Assembly: GCA_029379385.1 (NCBI GenBank) | Contig: CM055613.1 | Span: 21,098,001-21,162,000, forward strand | From: Quillaja saponaria | Lineage: Eukaryota; Streptophyta; Magnoliopsida; Fabales; Quillajaceae | Direction: 5' to 3' | DNA: 64,000 nucleotides | Position numbers and translations under genes: made by a program | The notes under the pieces: generated by a model | What the model was told of the DNA's origin: nothing | Seen by the model: the letters and a program-made list of their open reading frames with translations, nothing else | The model's database searches: none | Shown: positions 1 to 11,458 of the stretch, in pieces | Layout of the letters: every line of letters begins with the position of its first letter | Position numbering within the stretch: position 1 is the first letter of the stretch

Positions 1-700
1 TATATCTATGAGAATTGAATTAAGCAAGGTTCATTAAGAACAAACCTAATTTGGCGACACAAGGTATATAGGTATATATGTCTATCCTATATACAAATCA
101 AATTCAAACAACTAGGTGAATGAATTCAAACATGTGATATATCATTGAAGGCTAAATCTAGATTTCCTTCGTCAAAGTTCCTCTAAATTACCAAATCTAT
201 CTAACTAGTAATAATGCAATTAGAAGCAATGAACATAGAATGACATAAATAACAATAATACCAAACCCTAAGCAATCCGTAGATAAAATTAAACCAAACT
301 ACATGTAAGTTCCATCATGATCCTAGAAAAAGGATTTAGTTAATGCTACTAGATGTAAACATGACTACAACTAAACAAATCATCATGAACATGCACAGAA
401 ACTAAAACGAATGAAGGAAATAGAAAAATCTAAGAAGATGTCAGACTCCAAGCTCTTCAAAATCCCTTGCTCCTCTAGCTCCAAGCACTCTCAATCAACT
501 CTATATCTCCATAAATCCCTTGCTCAATTGTGTGTTTAAAATCCCTAAGCCCTTTCTCTTTAAAGGCTTCAAAAATCATAAGTTAGAGTCTAATTCAGAG
601 TAGTTTTATTCGGCCAGCGCCCCATCCGAGTCCAGTGCCCCAGCACTGATTTTCGAACGAAACAAAAGATTGTGCATGACGTTGGGTGCCCCAGAGTTTT
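1..700 (+). repeat. Partial 5' LTR of a Ty3/gypsy (Athila/Tat-like) retrotransposon
   Basis: This stretch has no credible reading frame and lies directly before a tRNA primer-binding site (701-718) followed by a gag fragment, which is the position of a 5' LTR. Its left end lies outside the window or is not recognisable, so the LTR length is unknown. The assignment rests on position rather than on a second LTR copy, which I do not see in the window. Confidence 0.55.
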
Positions 701-718
701 TGGCTCCGTTGCTGGGGA
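701..718 (+). other. Primer-binding site, tRNA-Asp type
   Basis: The 18 bases TGGCTCCGTTGCTGGGGA match the complement of the plant tRNA-Asp 3' end except for two changes. This primer is typical of the Athila/Tat lineages of Ty3/gypsy. The site marks the end of the LTR and the start of the internal region, and agrees with the gag-like protein that follows. Confidence 0.75.
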
Positions 719-829
719 GTTATTCCATTCTTGTTAATATTAATACCAGATAGTTCTAGTTTTAATTCATATTTTTCTTTTTTGTTTCAAGTTTATGCAA
801 AGAACTTGTAACTTGGAAGTCGTTCCTTT

Positions 830-1498
830 GATCCCAAGATCGAAAAGATAATTCGAAGACTTCGAAAGGAGAACCAACAAGCTACTTTGCAAAATCTAGC
901 AATGGCTGATGAACAAGATCCTAAGGCCTTGTGGGACTATGTTGTCCCCTTAGTGGAAGGTCTTCATTCAAGCATCCAACAGCCAGCAATTCAAGCTAAT
1001 AACTTTGAAATTAAGCTGGCCAAATTCAAACGATCCAACAAATGGCACAATTTGTTGGCCTTCCAAATGATGATCTGAATGCCCCATCTTGCTTAGAGTT
1101 GTGCGACACTTTCAAATGCAATGGCATTTCTGATGATGCCATTCGTCTAAGACTTTTCCCTTTCTCACTTCAAGATAAAACGAGAAGTAGGTTAACTCCT
1201 TGCCATTCCACTCCATCACTAGATGGACAGACTTGGCTCAAAGGCCCTTGGCAAAATTCTTTCCACTGGCCAAAACAGCTAAGTTACAAAATGATATCAC
1301 CTCATTCATGCAACAAGACCAAGAATCTCTCTATGAAGCGTGGGTACAAGTCTAAATAGTCTACAATGGATTGGTCAGCAAAACAAGAACCACCATTGAT
1401 GCAGCAGTTGGCAGTCCATTTGAGCAACTTGCAACTTGCAACTCGTAGATTAGCTAGGGTAAATAAGTTAGATGCCCTCATGATGTGCTTAAGTAAAA
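830..1498 (+). pseudogene. Truncated gag of an Athila/Tat-like Ty3/gypsy element
   Basis: Translation in shifting frames gives a recognisable retrotransposon gag. The segment around 887-1078 carries the N-terminal part. The segment from 1042 contains the conserved stretch FVGLPNDD followed by LELCDTFKCNG and AIRLRLFPFSLQDK, which is characteristic of plant Ty3/gypsy gag. A frameshift near 1200 scrambles the next part. Around 1360-1420 the frame again reads a gag-like VYNGL...TIDAAVGSPFEQL. The protein stops making sense near 1500, and no protease or RT follows, so this is a 5' fragment cut off by another repeat. Confidence 0.8.
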
Positions 1499-1499
1499 T

Positions 1500-2200
1500 A
1501 GGTTACTAGAAATTATATAAGGATTGTTGATTACGAATTTTGAGTGAGAAAAGAAAAGAAAAAGAACACCTGCAGCCTTGAATGATTAGGAATCCTCTTC
1601 CACAATCAAGAACTACAAGGTTGATTCGCCACACTCTTAGAAAGAGTATTGAAGAGTGATAAAAATCAGGTTTAATTTTGCCACTAAACAAGAACTTGTT
1701 TAGATAAATAAGAAAATCGCAATAAGCAATTGTAATAATATTTCAGCAAAAACTCCCTAGCATGACTGCATACGATGAGTTTTATAAGACTTGGAACAAC
1801 CATCCAAGCATAGGTAAACACAAACCTAAATTAAATACTGTGACTATCTTGGAACAACCTTCCAAGTATAAGTGACTTAATTCCAATACTAATAAAGGCT
1901 TACTTTTGACTATAAAACATATTCCAACTCATAAGTATTAATGAAAAGCATAAAACAAAACAAAAGATAATAGGAAATGGAAGAGTTCTTAAAATTCGTC
2001 CTAATTTATGTTCTGGAATAGACTTCACCTAAAAAGCCATAACTTCCTCTAAAGATCTCCAAATGGCACACCGTTTGATGTGTTGGAAACTAGACTCAAA
2101 TATTTCCAAGGGTAAGTTATTCATCACATAATTCCTTAGTATGAATTCCCAGAACTAATTCTCATCCATGTCCACACAAGAGAAAAGGTTGATCAAATTA
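1500..2200 (-). repeat. Probable 3' LTR/3' UTR of the inverted Ty3/gypsy fragment
   Basis: Read on the minus strand, this region follows the C-terminal tail of a Ty3/gypsy polyprotein (2200-3300) and has no coding content. It is where a 3' untranslated region and LTR are expected. No matching second LTR exists in the window, so the ends are not defined. Confidence 0.45.
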
Positions 2201-3300
2201 AGCTTGGGTTCATGCTAATCCATATTGGGCTTAGGTTCATGCTCATCCATATTGAGTTTCAAGCCTTCAAATTGTGTTGAACTCCCCCTAATGACCATGG
2301 CAACCTAGTTTTGAATTTGTTTGATTCTTGCTCTAGTAAGAGGTCCCAAATAAGACTCCTATTGATTTTGGACAGCCTCATCAATACTATGATGCACATC
2401 ATTTTCCCCAAGTTGGTGAGGTTTTGCCCTCAAATCCAACTCCTTGCTATCTTCCTCATTAAGAGATAAGTCCCTAACATTAAAGTTGAGGAAACAGAAT
2501 ATTCACCAGGTAGTTCAATTTTGTAAGCATTATCATTCACCTTCTCAAGCACTTTGAATGGATCTTCTGCTCTAGGCATAAGCTTGGACTTTCTTTTGCT
2601 TGGAAATCTTTCTTTTCGAAGATGAATCCATATTAGATCACCTATTGCAAAGTGGATTCCTTTTCTTCCTTTATTGGATGATCTTTCATAAGCTGCATTT
2701 TTCATCTCAATTGGCTACTTAACATGTGTATGCAAAGACTTGATCATCTCAGTCTTTTTCTTTCCATCTGAACACGCCCTTTTAGTTGTTGGAATTGGAG
2801 CCAAATCATGTGGAGTAAGAGGGTTAAAACTGTAGTCTACCTCAAATGGAGAGTGTTTGGTAGTACTATGCACACTACAATTATATGCAAACTCAACAAA
2901 AGCTAAACATTCATTCCAAATTTTTAGATTTTTATGCATTATGGTTCTAAGCAAAGTAGAGAGTATGCGGTTTACCACTTCAATTTGCCCATCTGTTTGA
3001 GGATGGAAAGCTGTGCTGAAAAGTAGTCTTGTTCCAAGCTTCTTCCATAATGTCTTCCAAAAATAGCTCATAAATTTGGTATCTCGATCGGAGACAATAC
3101 TCTTCGGAATTCTATGCAATCTCACTCACTTCTCTAAAGAACAAGTATGCTATATGGGATGCATCATCGGTCTTATTGCATGGAATGAAGTGAGACATCT
3201 TTGAAAATTGATCCACTACCACCATAAATGAATCTTTCCCCCTTTGAGTTCATGGCAGCCAAAGTACAAAGTCCATACTCACATCCATCCACGGTTGATC
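2200..3300 (-). pseudogene. Ty3/gypsy integrase and polyprotein C-terminus (fragment)
   Basis: On the minus strand the fragment begins near 3300 inside the integrase catalytic core (PWMDVSMDFVLWLP, then a [13 protein letters not shown] stretch). It continues through the second catalytic region with IVSDRDTKF and [14 protein letters not shown], the conserved plant integrase signature. After a stop near 2713 it reads the integrase C-terminal domain (GDLIWIHLRKERFP, KVNDNAYKIELPGEY). Near 2340-2310 it ends in a basic GPLTRAR tail typical of these polyproteins. Several stops and frameshifts are present. Gag, protease, RT and RNase H are missing, so this is the 3' end of a dead element inserted opposite to its neighbours. 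Confidence 0.88.
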
Positions 3301-3363
3301 TAGTACATTTAGTGATGAGAATCATGGAGGACAAACATTCAAGGAGCCTTTACATGTCTCGGA

Positions 3364-3500
3364 TGGACCAATAACATGAGCTAGAGCCAAAAGAATCAAA
3401 GAAGCAATGCAATCTTGAACATGTAAGGATTAGTTCAAGCTTGCCGGGCCGAGAACAATAATTTACAGAGCAATATGGCAATTTGAAAGATATGCTTAAA
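3364..3500 (+). pseudogene. C-terminal tail of a Ty3/gypsy polyprotein
   Basis: The plus strand from 3364 reads GPIT, a stop, then ARAKRIKEAMQS. This is the basic end that plant Ty3/gypsy polyproteins have just before the 3' LTR. Only this tail remains; the upstream part was replaced by the inverted integrase fragment that ends near 3300. It lies before the LTR at 3545-4060, in the order expected for the 3' end of an element. Confidence 0.6.
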
Positions 3501-3544
3501 GTAAGGAGAATCAACTCTAATTCATAAGATACAAGTGCAAGAAA

Positions 3545-4060
3545 ATGCATGAAGGGCTGGGCTAAATTTTAATGGGCTAAACATTACTTTTAATTAAGCC
3601 CATATACTTTATCTTATGTTTTGTGTTAATTGGGCTTTAATTAGGCTTTTATTTGTAGTTGGATTACTAATCCTACTTGGACTTAGGAATCCATTAGTTT
3701 TAGGATTTTTATTTGTTCTCTTAAAAAGAAAGAGATAGGATGAACTCAAGAGGCAAATTAGAATTCAACATAAAGTTTTCAAGGAGGCAATAGCTTTCTC
3801 TTGTTCTATCATGAACTATGTTCTAAACTTATCAAATATCTCATCTTTGTGGCGTTCAATCATGGATTATAGGCCAAATTCATTAGAAATCAATCTCAAA
3901 CAATGTGGGACTACACAATATAATAATATTTTATTCCTAATAGGGTTCTTAGAGCTTGCTCTTCAAGGGTTTTAATTTTCTTACAATCTGACTTCTAGCT
4001 TTCTTGGGGTTTTGATTAAATCTTGTGTGGGTTTCAGGCATTAATCGTCAAGGGTTCACA
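3545..4060 (+). repeat. Ty3/gypsy LTR between a pol tail and a gag
   Basis: The segment is non-coding. It is preceded by a polyprotein tail and followed by a Met-type primer-binding site (4066-4077) and gag. Its last bases are TTCACA, consistent with an LTR ending in CA. The left end is set only by the end of the pol tail. A 43-bp piece at 3900-3942 is nearly identical to the end of the TRIM LTR found at 36,382-37,152. Confidence 0.55.
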
Positions 4061-4065
4061 TCAGT

Positions 4066-4077
4066 TGCTATCAAAGC
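4066..4077 (+). other. Primer-binding site, initiator tRNA-Met type (degenerate)
   Basis: TGCTATCAAAGC differs at two positions from the canonical TGGTATCAGAGC complementary to initiator tRNA-Met. It sits six bases after the LTR end and upstream of gag, as expected. Confidence 0.65.
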
Positions 4078-4672
4078 TTTGACCCTATAAATCAGGTTCC
4101 TTTTTTTCATTTTTTTTTTTTTTTTTTGGTCAATTTACTTGCTTTTAGATTTCTTCTCATACTTATTTTTTCAGAATTTCATTTTGATTAATTTGAAGTT
4201 CTCCATCTGATTCATATTTTTGCTGAAGCCTCAAAAAAGAGAAGGTAATATCTGGATAGCCAAAAGAGGCATTGCTCTAAAAATAAAAATAAATAAATAA
4301 AAGAAAAGAAAGAAAGAAGAAGATATTGATAATATATTATTAGAATCAGTTCTTTGAATTACTCATAGGTTTCTGTGATTCGATTGCTTCATTTAGCTTG
4401 TGTTTTTTTTCTTTGTTTCTTTACCCCGGCCTTGCTAGCAGAGTTCCCTGAACCTTAATTGTGTTGGTCATTACAAATTCTGGGCTCTTGAAGTAAGTTC
4501 TAGAATAGTTCTAAAGAGAGCATTGGAGGAAGCATAGAGAGGAAAAAGGCAAGAGTGAAGAGCTTATCATTCTGGAAAAATAAATAAATAAATAAAATTG
4601 AGCAAAATACTTGAGTGAAACACGTCGAGCTGCTTATCTCTATTCATTGATTTTACTAATATTGTTTGCAAT

Positions 4673-5865
4673 ATGTCAAATCACAATGAGGCACAACAGG
4701 ATCACACCTTCTTTACATTGTCAGCGATGCAACAATAGTTTGAAAGGATGACCATAATGTATAAAGTGAAGGATCAACAAGAAAAGTAATCTACTGAGTT
4801 ATTAGAGATAAGGAGGGTGTAATCATCGAAGGGCGTGGATCATTAAGAGCAGAAGATAGGAGGCCCAATAGAGCAATACGTGATCGAAGGATGTATAGGA
4901 GGGAGCCAGTTGAACTTAAGCTTGAAGATGAGAATGAGGATGATGATAACTAAGCATCTCAAGTAGAAATGGGATGATTTAGGCTTAGAGGAGGTTATAG
5001 GCATGGTAGAGGCCATATAAGGGATTATTATGGCAATCGAGATGAAAAGGTTGATATGAACTTGGGCAACATTATAATGAAAATTCCTACATTCCAAGGT
5101 AGAAACAATCCAGAAGCTTGTTTAGAATGGAAGAAGAAGATAAAGTTAATTTTTGATTGCCACAACTACTCTAAGGAGAAGAAGTTGAAGCTAGTAGTAA
5201 TTGAATTCACTAAAAGGAGCATGGAAGACTATCATAAGGAGATTGAGGTGGCTATGTTAAGGGCTAATGTTGAAGAGGATAGGGAAGTCACTATGGCTCA
5301 GTTTTTAAGTGGTTTAAATAGAGAGATAGCTAACGTAGTTGAGTTACAACACTTTGTGGAGTTGGAGGACATGGTGCACATGATTATGAAGGTTGAAAGG
5401 TAGTTGAAGAGAAAGGTGGCAGCGAGGGTTAACTCAGCTTCTACACCTTCTTGGAGGTCAAAATGGGCTAGTAACGATAGGAGTGATACAGTTGTCCATA
5501 AAGGAAGGGCAGAAGTACCCAAAGGAAAAGAGAAATCAACTGGCAAACCAAAACACAAAACTAACCAGCCTGCTAGAAGTAGGGATATAAAAAGTTTTAA
5601 GTATTTGGGATCTGGGCATGTAGCTTCACAATGCCCTAATAGAAAGACGATAATCATGTGTGATAGTGGTGAAGTAGTCACTGATAGTGAGGGAGATAGT
5701 GATGAGATGCTCGAGTTAGCCGATGCTACTAATGATGAGGGGGTTGAGTAAGTGATTGATGGAGAGTCTATTGTTGCTAAGCATGCCTTAAGTGTACAAA
5801 TTAAGGTAGATGAGATCAAACAGCAAAGGGAGAACATTTTTCACACTAGGTGTCACGTTATAAGG
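4673..5865 (+). pseudogene. Ty3/gypsy gag with internal deletion and broken zinc knuckle
   Basis: A start ATG at 4673 opens a gag-like frame with stops near 4737 and 4787. From 5056 the capsid-like region is clear (IPTFQGRNNPEACLEWKKK, IFDCHNYSKEKKLK). It then jumps from IEFTK directly to DYHKEIEVAMLRANVEED, which indicates loss of a middle capsid segment. After a stop at 5402 comes the basic linker and a zinc-knuckle region (SFKYLGSGHVASQCPN) in which the first two cysteines are replaced and only His and the last Cys remain. The frame reads QQRENIFHT near the start of the protease and is lost after about 5850. No pol follows. Confidence 0.85.
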
Positions 5866-6600
5866 CTTGAAAGTCACTTAAAACGATTAAGCAATATTAG
5901 TTTGCTTTTTCATTGTATTTTTGGTTTTCTTTATATTTATTAAAATTGCATTGAAAACACAAATTTTTTTTCATTACTATTTCTATGGAATCAGTTCAAT
6001 TCAATTAAATAAGAATAATACCATTCATCATAAAATATATAATTAAATAAAAAAAGCTATAAATAAATTAATAAAGTAAAAAATATATTAGCTGAGGTAG
6101 AAATATCCTTAGAATCACATTAAATAATAAAAATAAAAGAAAAGAAAAGAAATATAAAAATTATAACTAATAATTTAATAAAATAAGTTATATATAAATA
6201 AAATAATAATAAATATAAATATAAGTTATGTAATTTATATTAAATAAAATAAAATATTAATAAAGAATCAAAAGAATAAATATAAGAATAAAAAATATAT
6301 AAGTTAATATTAAATAAAATGATATACAAATTTCAAATAATTTGTCTAAAAAATTAAGAAAATATATAAATTTCATAAACTAAGTTAAATTTAATTACTT
6401 TATGAATTATCTAATTAAGAATACTTTTGTATTTTAACATAATTTTATAAACTAAATTACACTTTTTTGTCCTTGTAATTTACTCGAAACGTCACTTTGG
6501 TCTTCAATAAAAAAAAAAAAATTATATTTAAAAAAAAAAAAAAAAACTTGCAGTTAAATTAAATTAAAAAAAAAAAAAAAAAAAAACCTTCCTTTCTCTC
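5866..6600. repeat. AT-rich low-complexity spacer with poly(A) runs
   Basis: The region is dominated by short A/T words such as AATAAATA and ends with several A-runs of 10-20 bases (about 6510-6590). I see no gene. The A-runs could be ends of retroposed sequence, but no flanking duplication is evident. Confidence 0.7.
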
Positions 6601-8860
6601 TCTTCCTCCCAACCATCACCTTCCATGGATTTTTGGAAGCAGAATTTCAAGGGCAAAAAAGTTGACAATAATAAATTCTAAATACAAAAAAATATAACCA
6701 ACAAAATAGTTGAGTACGTAAGCAAGCTGAACCTTTGAATATACAATTGTCAGAAGAAACCTAGAAAAACAAAACAAAAGAAATCTAGGGAGCAGAGCTA
6801 GATTAACAAGCATACAAAATTTCTCAGCAAAACCAAAGAGCCCGACTCCAAAAACTGGATTGATGTTTGAAGAACCCACATTAGCAATTGTCATTGACCC
6901 CCCAAAAGCTTGAAATCACCGCAAGCTGATTGTCATAGTCTTCTAATTATCCCTCTTAATTGTCATCTAATTAAGAATTTCTCGTAATTTTCATCAAACC
7001 TAAAACTTGAAAGACTTGTTTACTGTGAGCTGCAAATGCATCAGTAGAACTCATTGAGTTGCTATTGGAGAAATTACAAATTGATTGAACCGAATTGTAC
7101 TGCAATCAACATTTTTTAAATACTCAGTTGAACTGCAAATCAGAGAGAAAATTTATAAAAATTTAATTTAGATTAATTGAATTCACTTGTATTATGAATT
7201 TCAAACACTGAATTTATTAATATTCATAATGAAATTAATTCTACAATTTTTTAGTTCTAAACACGCTAAAAGAAAATAACTTCGAAAGATTATTTGAAGC
7301 AAATGCACCCAATCATAAGAACAAGAGATGAAAATCTTAAACAAGTTCCATCTGGATGACAAAATTATAGATCTGAACGAAATGGAACTCAATTTCATGT
7401 ATGCAATTAAACTATTCTGCATCAGATTCGAGGGTAATATACTACTAAAACTGGGAACATAACAGGTATTCTTACATTGAATCTGTCAACAATCTGAGCG
7501 GATAGATCCTGCAACATTTTCCGACATGAAGCAGGTATAGAGTTCAGATCTATCTCATAATAAAGGGCAGAATTCCACCTCAGCTGGCTGATTTAACCTA
7601 CCAAGCAGTCTTCAGTCACGCACAAAGCAACTGATCAGGTAGGACGCACGTGAACAAAGCACATTTTAAGGCATTTGATGAAAGTTATGAGGGCAATGCA
7701 ATCTTTCTGGACCTCCACTGCAAAAAACAATCGCCCAAAATATTGGAATACCATCTATGGTAATAGAATGTGTCAGATGGTGAAGGTGAAGAACTGAAGA
7801 TGGAGGCTTCATATTCACAACAAGCTTGGTTTCAGTTTGGTTAATAAATAAGCATCAAAACTTGTTATTTTGTTGCAGACAATTTTCAAAGTTGTCCAAC
7901 CAATGAATTAGTACAATGCACATATAAGTTAAGCAGACAAGACTATAAGCCCAAACTTTCCGTCTTCATTAGAATTTTCCAATTAACCAAAGAGACGAGG
8001 AAAGGTAAACTATAATAAATTTTCCAAAATTTTCATCTGGCATCAGCTCAATTACACCTGATATCTGGCAACAAAAACCACTAACTAAAACAAATTGCAA
8101 AAACTCAATTCCTTCGGCCAAACATCCCATAATAGACTTCTCTTTCTGTTCAAATTCTCCTCTTTGTTTTCTTATTACTTAGATGACTACTACGGCCTGC
8201 CAGGCTTCCAGTACTATCCAATCATCCTAATTGTCATGTCAGTGTTCAATTATAAAACTAGTAAATAAAGTGTTATAAAGTGAGAGCAACAAATTTCATC
8301 AGGTAAATTCAGGATAGTAGACACATGCTCGATACCTAAATTGGGATCTAGTTGGAAATCTTAATGAAATAGTTAATTAACATTTCGGGTGGTTGTTTTA
8401 GTTTTATTTTTCACAATAATAATAGCAAATGGAAAAATAAAGGGAAATGTTAAATAAAAGAAGAAAGTAATAAAAAGGGCAATGAACGTAATAAACACGC
8501 AATATTGCAATAGTTAGAAAACTACTGTAAGACCCCTGATGTGTAAAGAAAAATAATGATATGTAGTGTTCCCCAACTCATAAGATAATCATTTATATCA
8601 ATTGATTAGATAGTTTTAGAAAATTTAATTGATTATTTATCAACTCATTAAAACTATATGAACTAAAATGGAATTGACAAAGTGCAATATGGTGAACCGC
8701 ATTCAAGCGAAAATCATAGAATTGATGGTCATAAAAACATAAACACAAATAAACCAGACTAAACATAAACACAAACCATCCAACGGAATTACAAATCTAC
8801 AACGTAATATTTATCAATTGCCAAAAGAAGAAGGGAAGAAGAAAACATTTACAACTTATA
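6601..8860. other. Intergenic region, no gene recognised
   Basis: Short open frames exist on both strands (for example 6616-6894 minus, hydrophobic), but none has a recognisable domain or codon pattern. The area lies downstream of the HARBI1/ALP1-like gene and may include its 3' untranslated region. Confidence 0.55.
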
Positions 8861-8868
8861 CTTAGCAA

Positions 8869-10213
8869 TTATCTTCTCAAGTTTACCTGACTCAAGTGCA
8901 TGGCGAGGATATCCCTAATCCTTTGCGCATTCTCATCTACATCTCCATCAAAGACAGGAAGATCCACTTCCTTTACATGCCCCGTATTTTTATCTGGCAT
9001 AGGTTCACCACACTTGATAAGGAAATTGTGCAGCAAACAGCCGGTAACAATAACAAACGGTAAAAACTCAACACACTCTTCTTTCCATTGCTTTGCTAAG
9101 AGCTGCCACCTAGCCCGAAGTCTCTGAAATGCAATCCTAACAATTCCTATTGCATTATCATGAACAGAATTGAAGGCCCTCTCTAAGGAGCTAAAACTAT
9201 CCTCCTCATTCAGTCTGTTATAAGGTGTTAAAAGCCATGTCAAAAGGGGAAAGTAAGAATCCCCCAATATATATCGAGGAATCAAGTGACCATCGTTCTC
9301 AATTGATGGCCCATTCAACAATTCCTTGGATTTCTCAACTTCCAAGTAGAGTTTACTCTGAAGCAAAATGGTTTGGGGTTTCATTGTACTAGGCCACCCG
9401 GCTGACACATCCAAAAACCTCCCTTCTGAGCCAACTAACGCTTGAACCATCAAGGATCCATCTTTCCCCAACAGCTCACCATCAATACCAAACTTGGCCA
9501 ACCCTAAAACCCCAAAACAGTTCGGAAGGGAATTCCACCCGAACCCCATGACAATCGTCTCCAAATCAGAACTAAACTCAAACAAATGCCCCAATTTATC
9601 ATTCACCTCTTTACAGACCAAGTAAAATGCCCGGCATGCCTCTGCCGAGTCTATCCGAAAACGCCTGGCTACGGCTTTGTAGCTGGCGCCATGGGCCAAG
9701 CGAAAAAGTGCAGCAGCAAGCGAGTAATTGGGAGGAATCGTAGGAAGCGCAGATTCCAAAGAGGGGGAGAGAAGATTAAGAAGTAGATTGAAGGAAGGTT
9801 TAGACATCCGGAAAACATGGAACCATTGGGTGTCGTAGTTGGAATCAGAAACGGAACTGGTAGAGAGGAAACGATGGAACCAACATTGCGGTTGTGGTAG
9901 TACTGGTGGGTTTGGCAGCCAGAGAAAGGGGCTCAGCGGGACTGGGAATGAGAGACATGAGTGTAGAAAGAGAGATCGAGGTGGAAGAGAGGAAGGTTTC
10001 TAGGGTTAGGGTTTGGGAAGGTAGAAGGAAGAGATCATTTTCAGAAAGGAAGGAGTAGGCAGTAGAGGTTATAGTGGAAATGAGAGTTACAAGATTTTGG
10101 TAGTTCAGATGGTTCAGGTTATGAGATTTCTTAACCTCGGGTTTAGTGGCGGCGATGGTTCTTTTGGTAGAGCTGTCACCATCTTCGCCGCCGTCTCCGC
10201 CTGCTGCAATCAT
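8869..10213 (-). CDS. HARBI1/ALP1-like protein (PIF/Harbinger-derived), frameshifted
   Basis: The gene starts at ATG 10,213 with a Ser/Thr/Leu-rich N-terminus and changes frame between about 9,960 and 9,890, inside a Pro/Ser-rich linker. It then runs open from a CWFHRF stretch through MSKPSFN (9807) to the stop at 8869; the part from 9807 is 312 residues. From that Met, residues 29-68 look like a helix-turn-helix (AAALFRLAHGASYKAVARRF). The DDE-type fold follows, with GDSYFPLL near 182 and a GCLLHNFLI end motif near 256-264. In active Harbinger nucleases a catalytic Asp lies where this protein has VLGLAKF, and a Glu lies where it has IVRIAF. Two of three catalytic residues are therefore gone, which suggests a domesticated, non-cutting protein. 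It resembles the Arabidopsis PIF/Ping-Pong-like family related to ALP1. The total span (1345 bp, about 448 codons) looks full length; the frameshift is either a real lesion or a sequence error. A CAG/GTAAAC sequence near the stop could be a splice donor. Confidence 0.8.
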
Positions 10214-10531
10214 GTCAGTGGGTCGAAGTTGCTTGGAATAAACAGTATATTCATGTCATTTTCCGGTTGTCTGTTGCTTTGAGCTGTTCCTTAGATTCTT
10301 GGGAGGCCAAACCGGAATTGTAGTGAAAGCCGATCTACTTTTCTTTCCTGGGTAGTTGGAAAACTCAGCAGAAGAGGCTGTGGTATAAGACCGGCCGAAA
10401 CTACTTTTCCTTCCAGGGTACAAGCGCAAAACAAACGAGACCGTGCAAAACAAATTTGTACATATTCTCATTAAATTTTAAATGCGTCCTTTGTGAACAA
10501 AAATTGCAACAGCAAATCACACTATAGGCTC
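10214..10531. other. Upstream region of the HARBI1/ALP1-like gene
   Basis: This interval would hold the 5' untranslated region and promoter of the minus-strand gene ending at 10,213. Two similar about 20-bp words (CTACTTTTCTTTCCTGGGTA near 10,334 and a near copy near 10,401) occur 67 bases apart. No TATA box stands out. Confidence 0.4.
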
Positions 10532-11082
10532 AAGCAATGTTTTGGAACCGACTTAAAGGTTGATTCGGAAAAACATCCGGGTCCTGGTCAACCACGCGGA
10601 TCAACCCGGAACAGCCAAGAAAATTTTTCTTTTCAAATTTATATTATATATATATATATATTATAAAAATAAGTCAAATTTCTTGGCTCCCCTAGCTCCA
10701 GCACCCTCTCTCTCTCTCCCTTCTAAGAAACAAAAATATTAAAAATTAAACATTAGAATTTTTATTCTACATGGTACATATCACACAGCTACATTTTAAT
10801 GAATCAACATAATGAAAAAGAAAATGGATTCTGATGCAGATATTCTCTATCTATCACCCCTAACGTAAAATTTTATCAACACTTAAATCCTTAATTTCCT
10901 GAAAGAAAACAAAATTCATCATAATGACACAAGAAGGACCAAGTTACTTAAAGACTCAATCTTCCTTGACGGCCCACTACAAGTAAAGGCCACATATTTC
11001 CTCGTCCACCACCACCTAAAAATACATCCCACTATGAATCTGAAAACTTCCTTAAAAATCCGATTGTAAAGACCATATAAAC
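10532..11082. repeat. Host flank duplicate, left copy (X1)
   Basis: From AAGCAATGTTTTGGAACC to CCATATAAACAA this segment aligns with 58,076-58,528 in the same orientation. Identity by eye is roughly 90-95 percent, with about 100 extra bases (around 10,620-10,745, including a TA run and a CT run) in this copy. It ends exactly where pararetroviral leader sequence begins. It contains no gene. Confidence 0.9.
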
Positions 11083-11458
11083 AATTTTTTTTTTTTTTAT
11101 ATATATTTTCTTTCTACTATATTTCATGTACAATAAAAGATTTTGTTCTTTATATCTTTGAATTTGTTTTTATTTGCTCTTGTTTAATTTGTGTTAAGAC
11201 TTTGTTCTTTATATCTTTGAATATGTTTTTATTTGCTCTTATTTAGTTTGTGTTTGTTTAAGTGTGCTTCCCCTATTAGTATCGCCATAGGTTAGTAGAG
11301 ATTAGGAATAATCTTAAGTATTAGTTTATTAATCTTCATAGTCAAGAAGAAAATGCAAGAAACGAAGTCGAGACATCAGAAAACTCTTGTAGTCCATTGG
11401 AGTTAGGACATTGAAAGTTGTATAAGTCTTTTGACAGTGTATTTCTTTGACTCAAGGT
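11083..11458 (+). pseudogene. Pararetrovirus leader fragment with degenerate primer site
   Basis: The sequence matches the viral intergenic/leader regions at 33,720-34,140 and 34,340-34,540. It has a poly(A) signal AATAAA at 11,132-11,137, a repeated word TTTGTTCTTTATATCTTTGAAT in a roughly 60-bp tandem duplication (about 11,143-11,257), and a decayed Met-type primer site near 11,277-11,288 (AGTATCGCCA instead of GGTATCAGAGCCA). It stops just before the expected first gene, so it is a non-coding viral remnant at the left edge of the cluster, of the D/E/F sequence type. Confidence 0.85.

Noticed and set aside
5298..5837. A 179-codon minus-strand frame
   Set aside because: It is the antisense shadow of the gag pseudogene on the plus strand and has no recognisable domain.
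6616..6894. A 92-codon hydrophobic minus-strand frame as a membrane protein
   Set aside because: It lies in T-rich DNA that gives hydrophobic codons by composition. There is no homology pattern or gene context.
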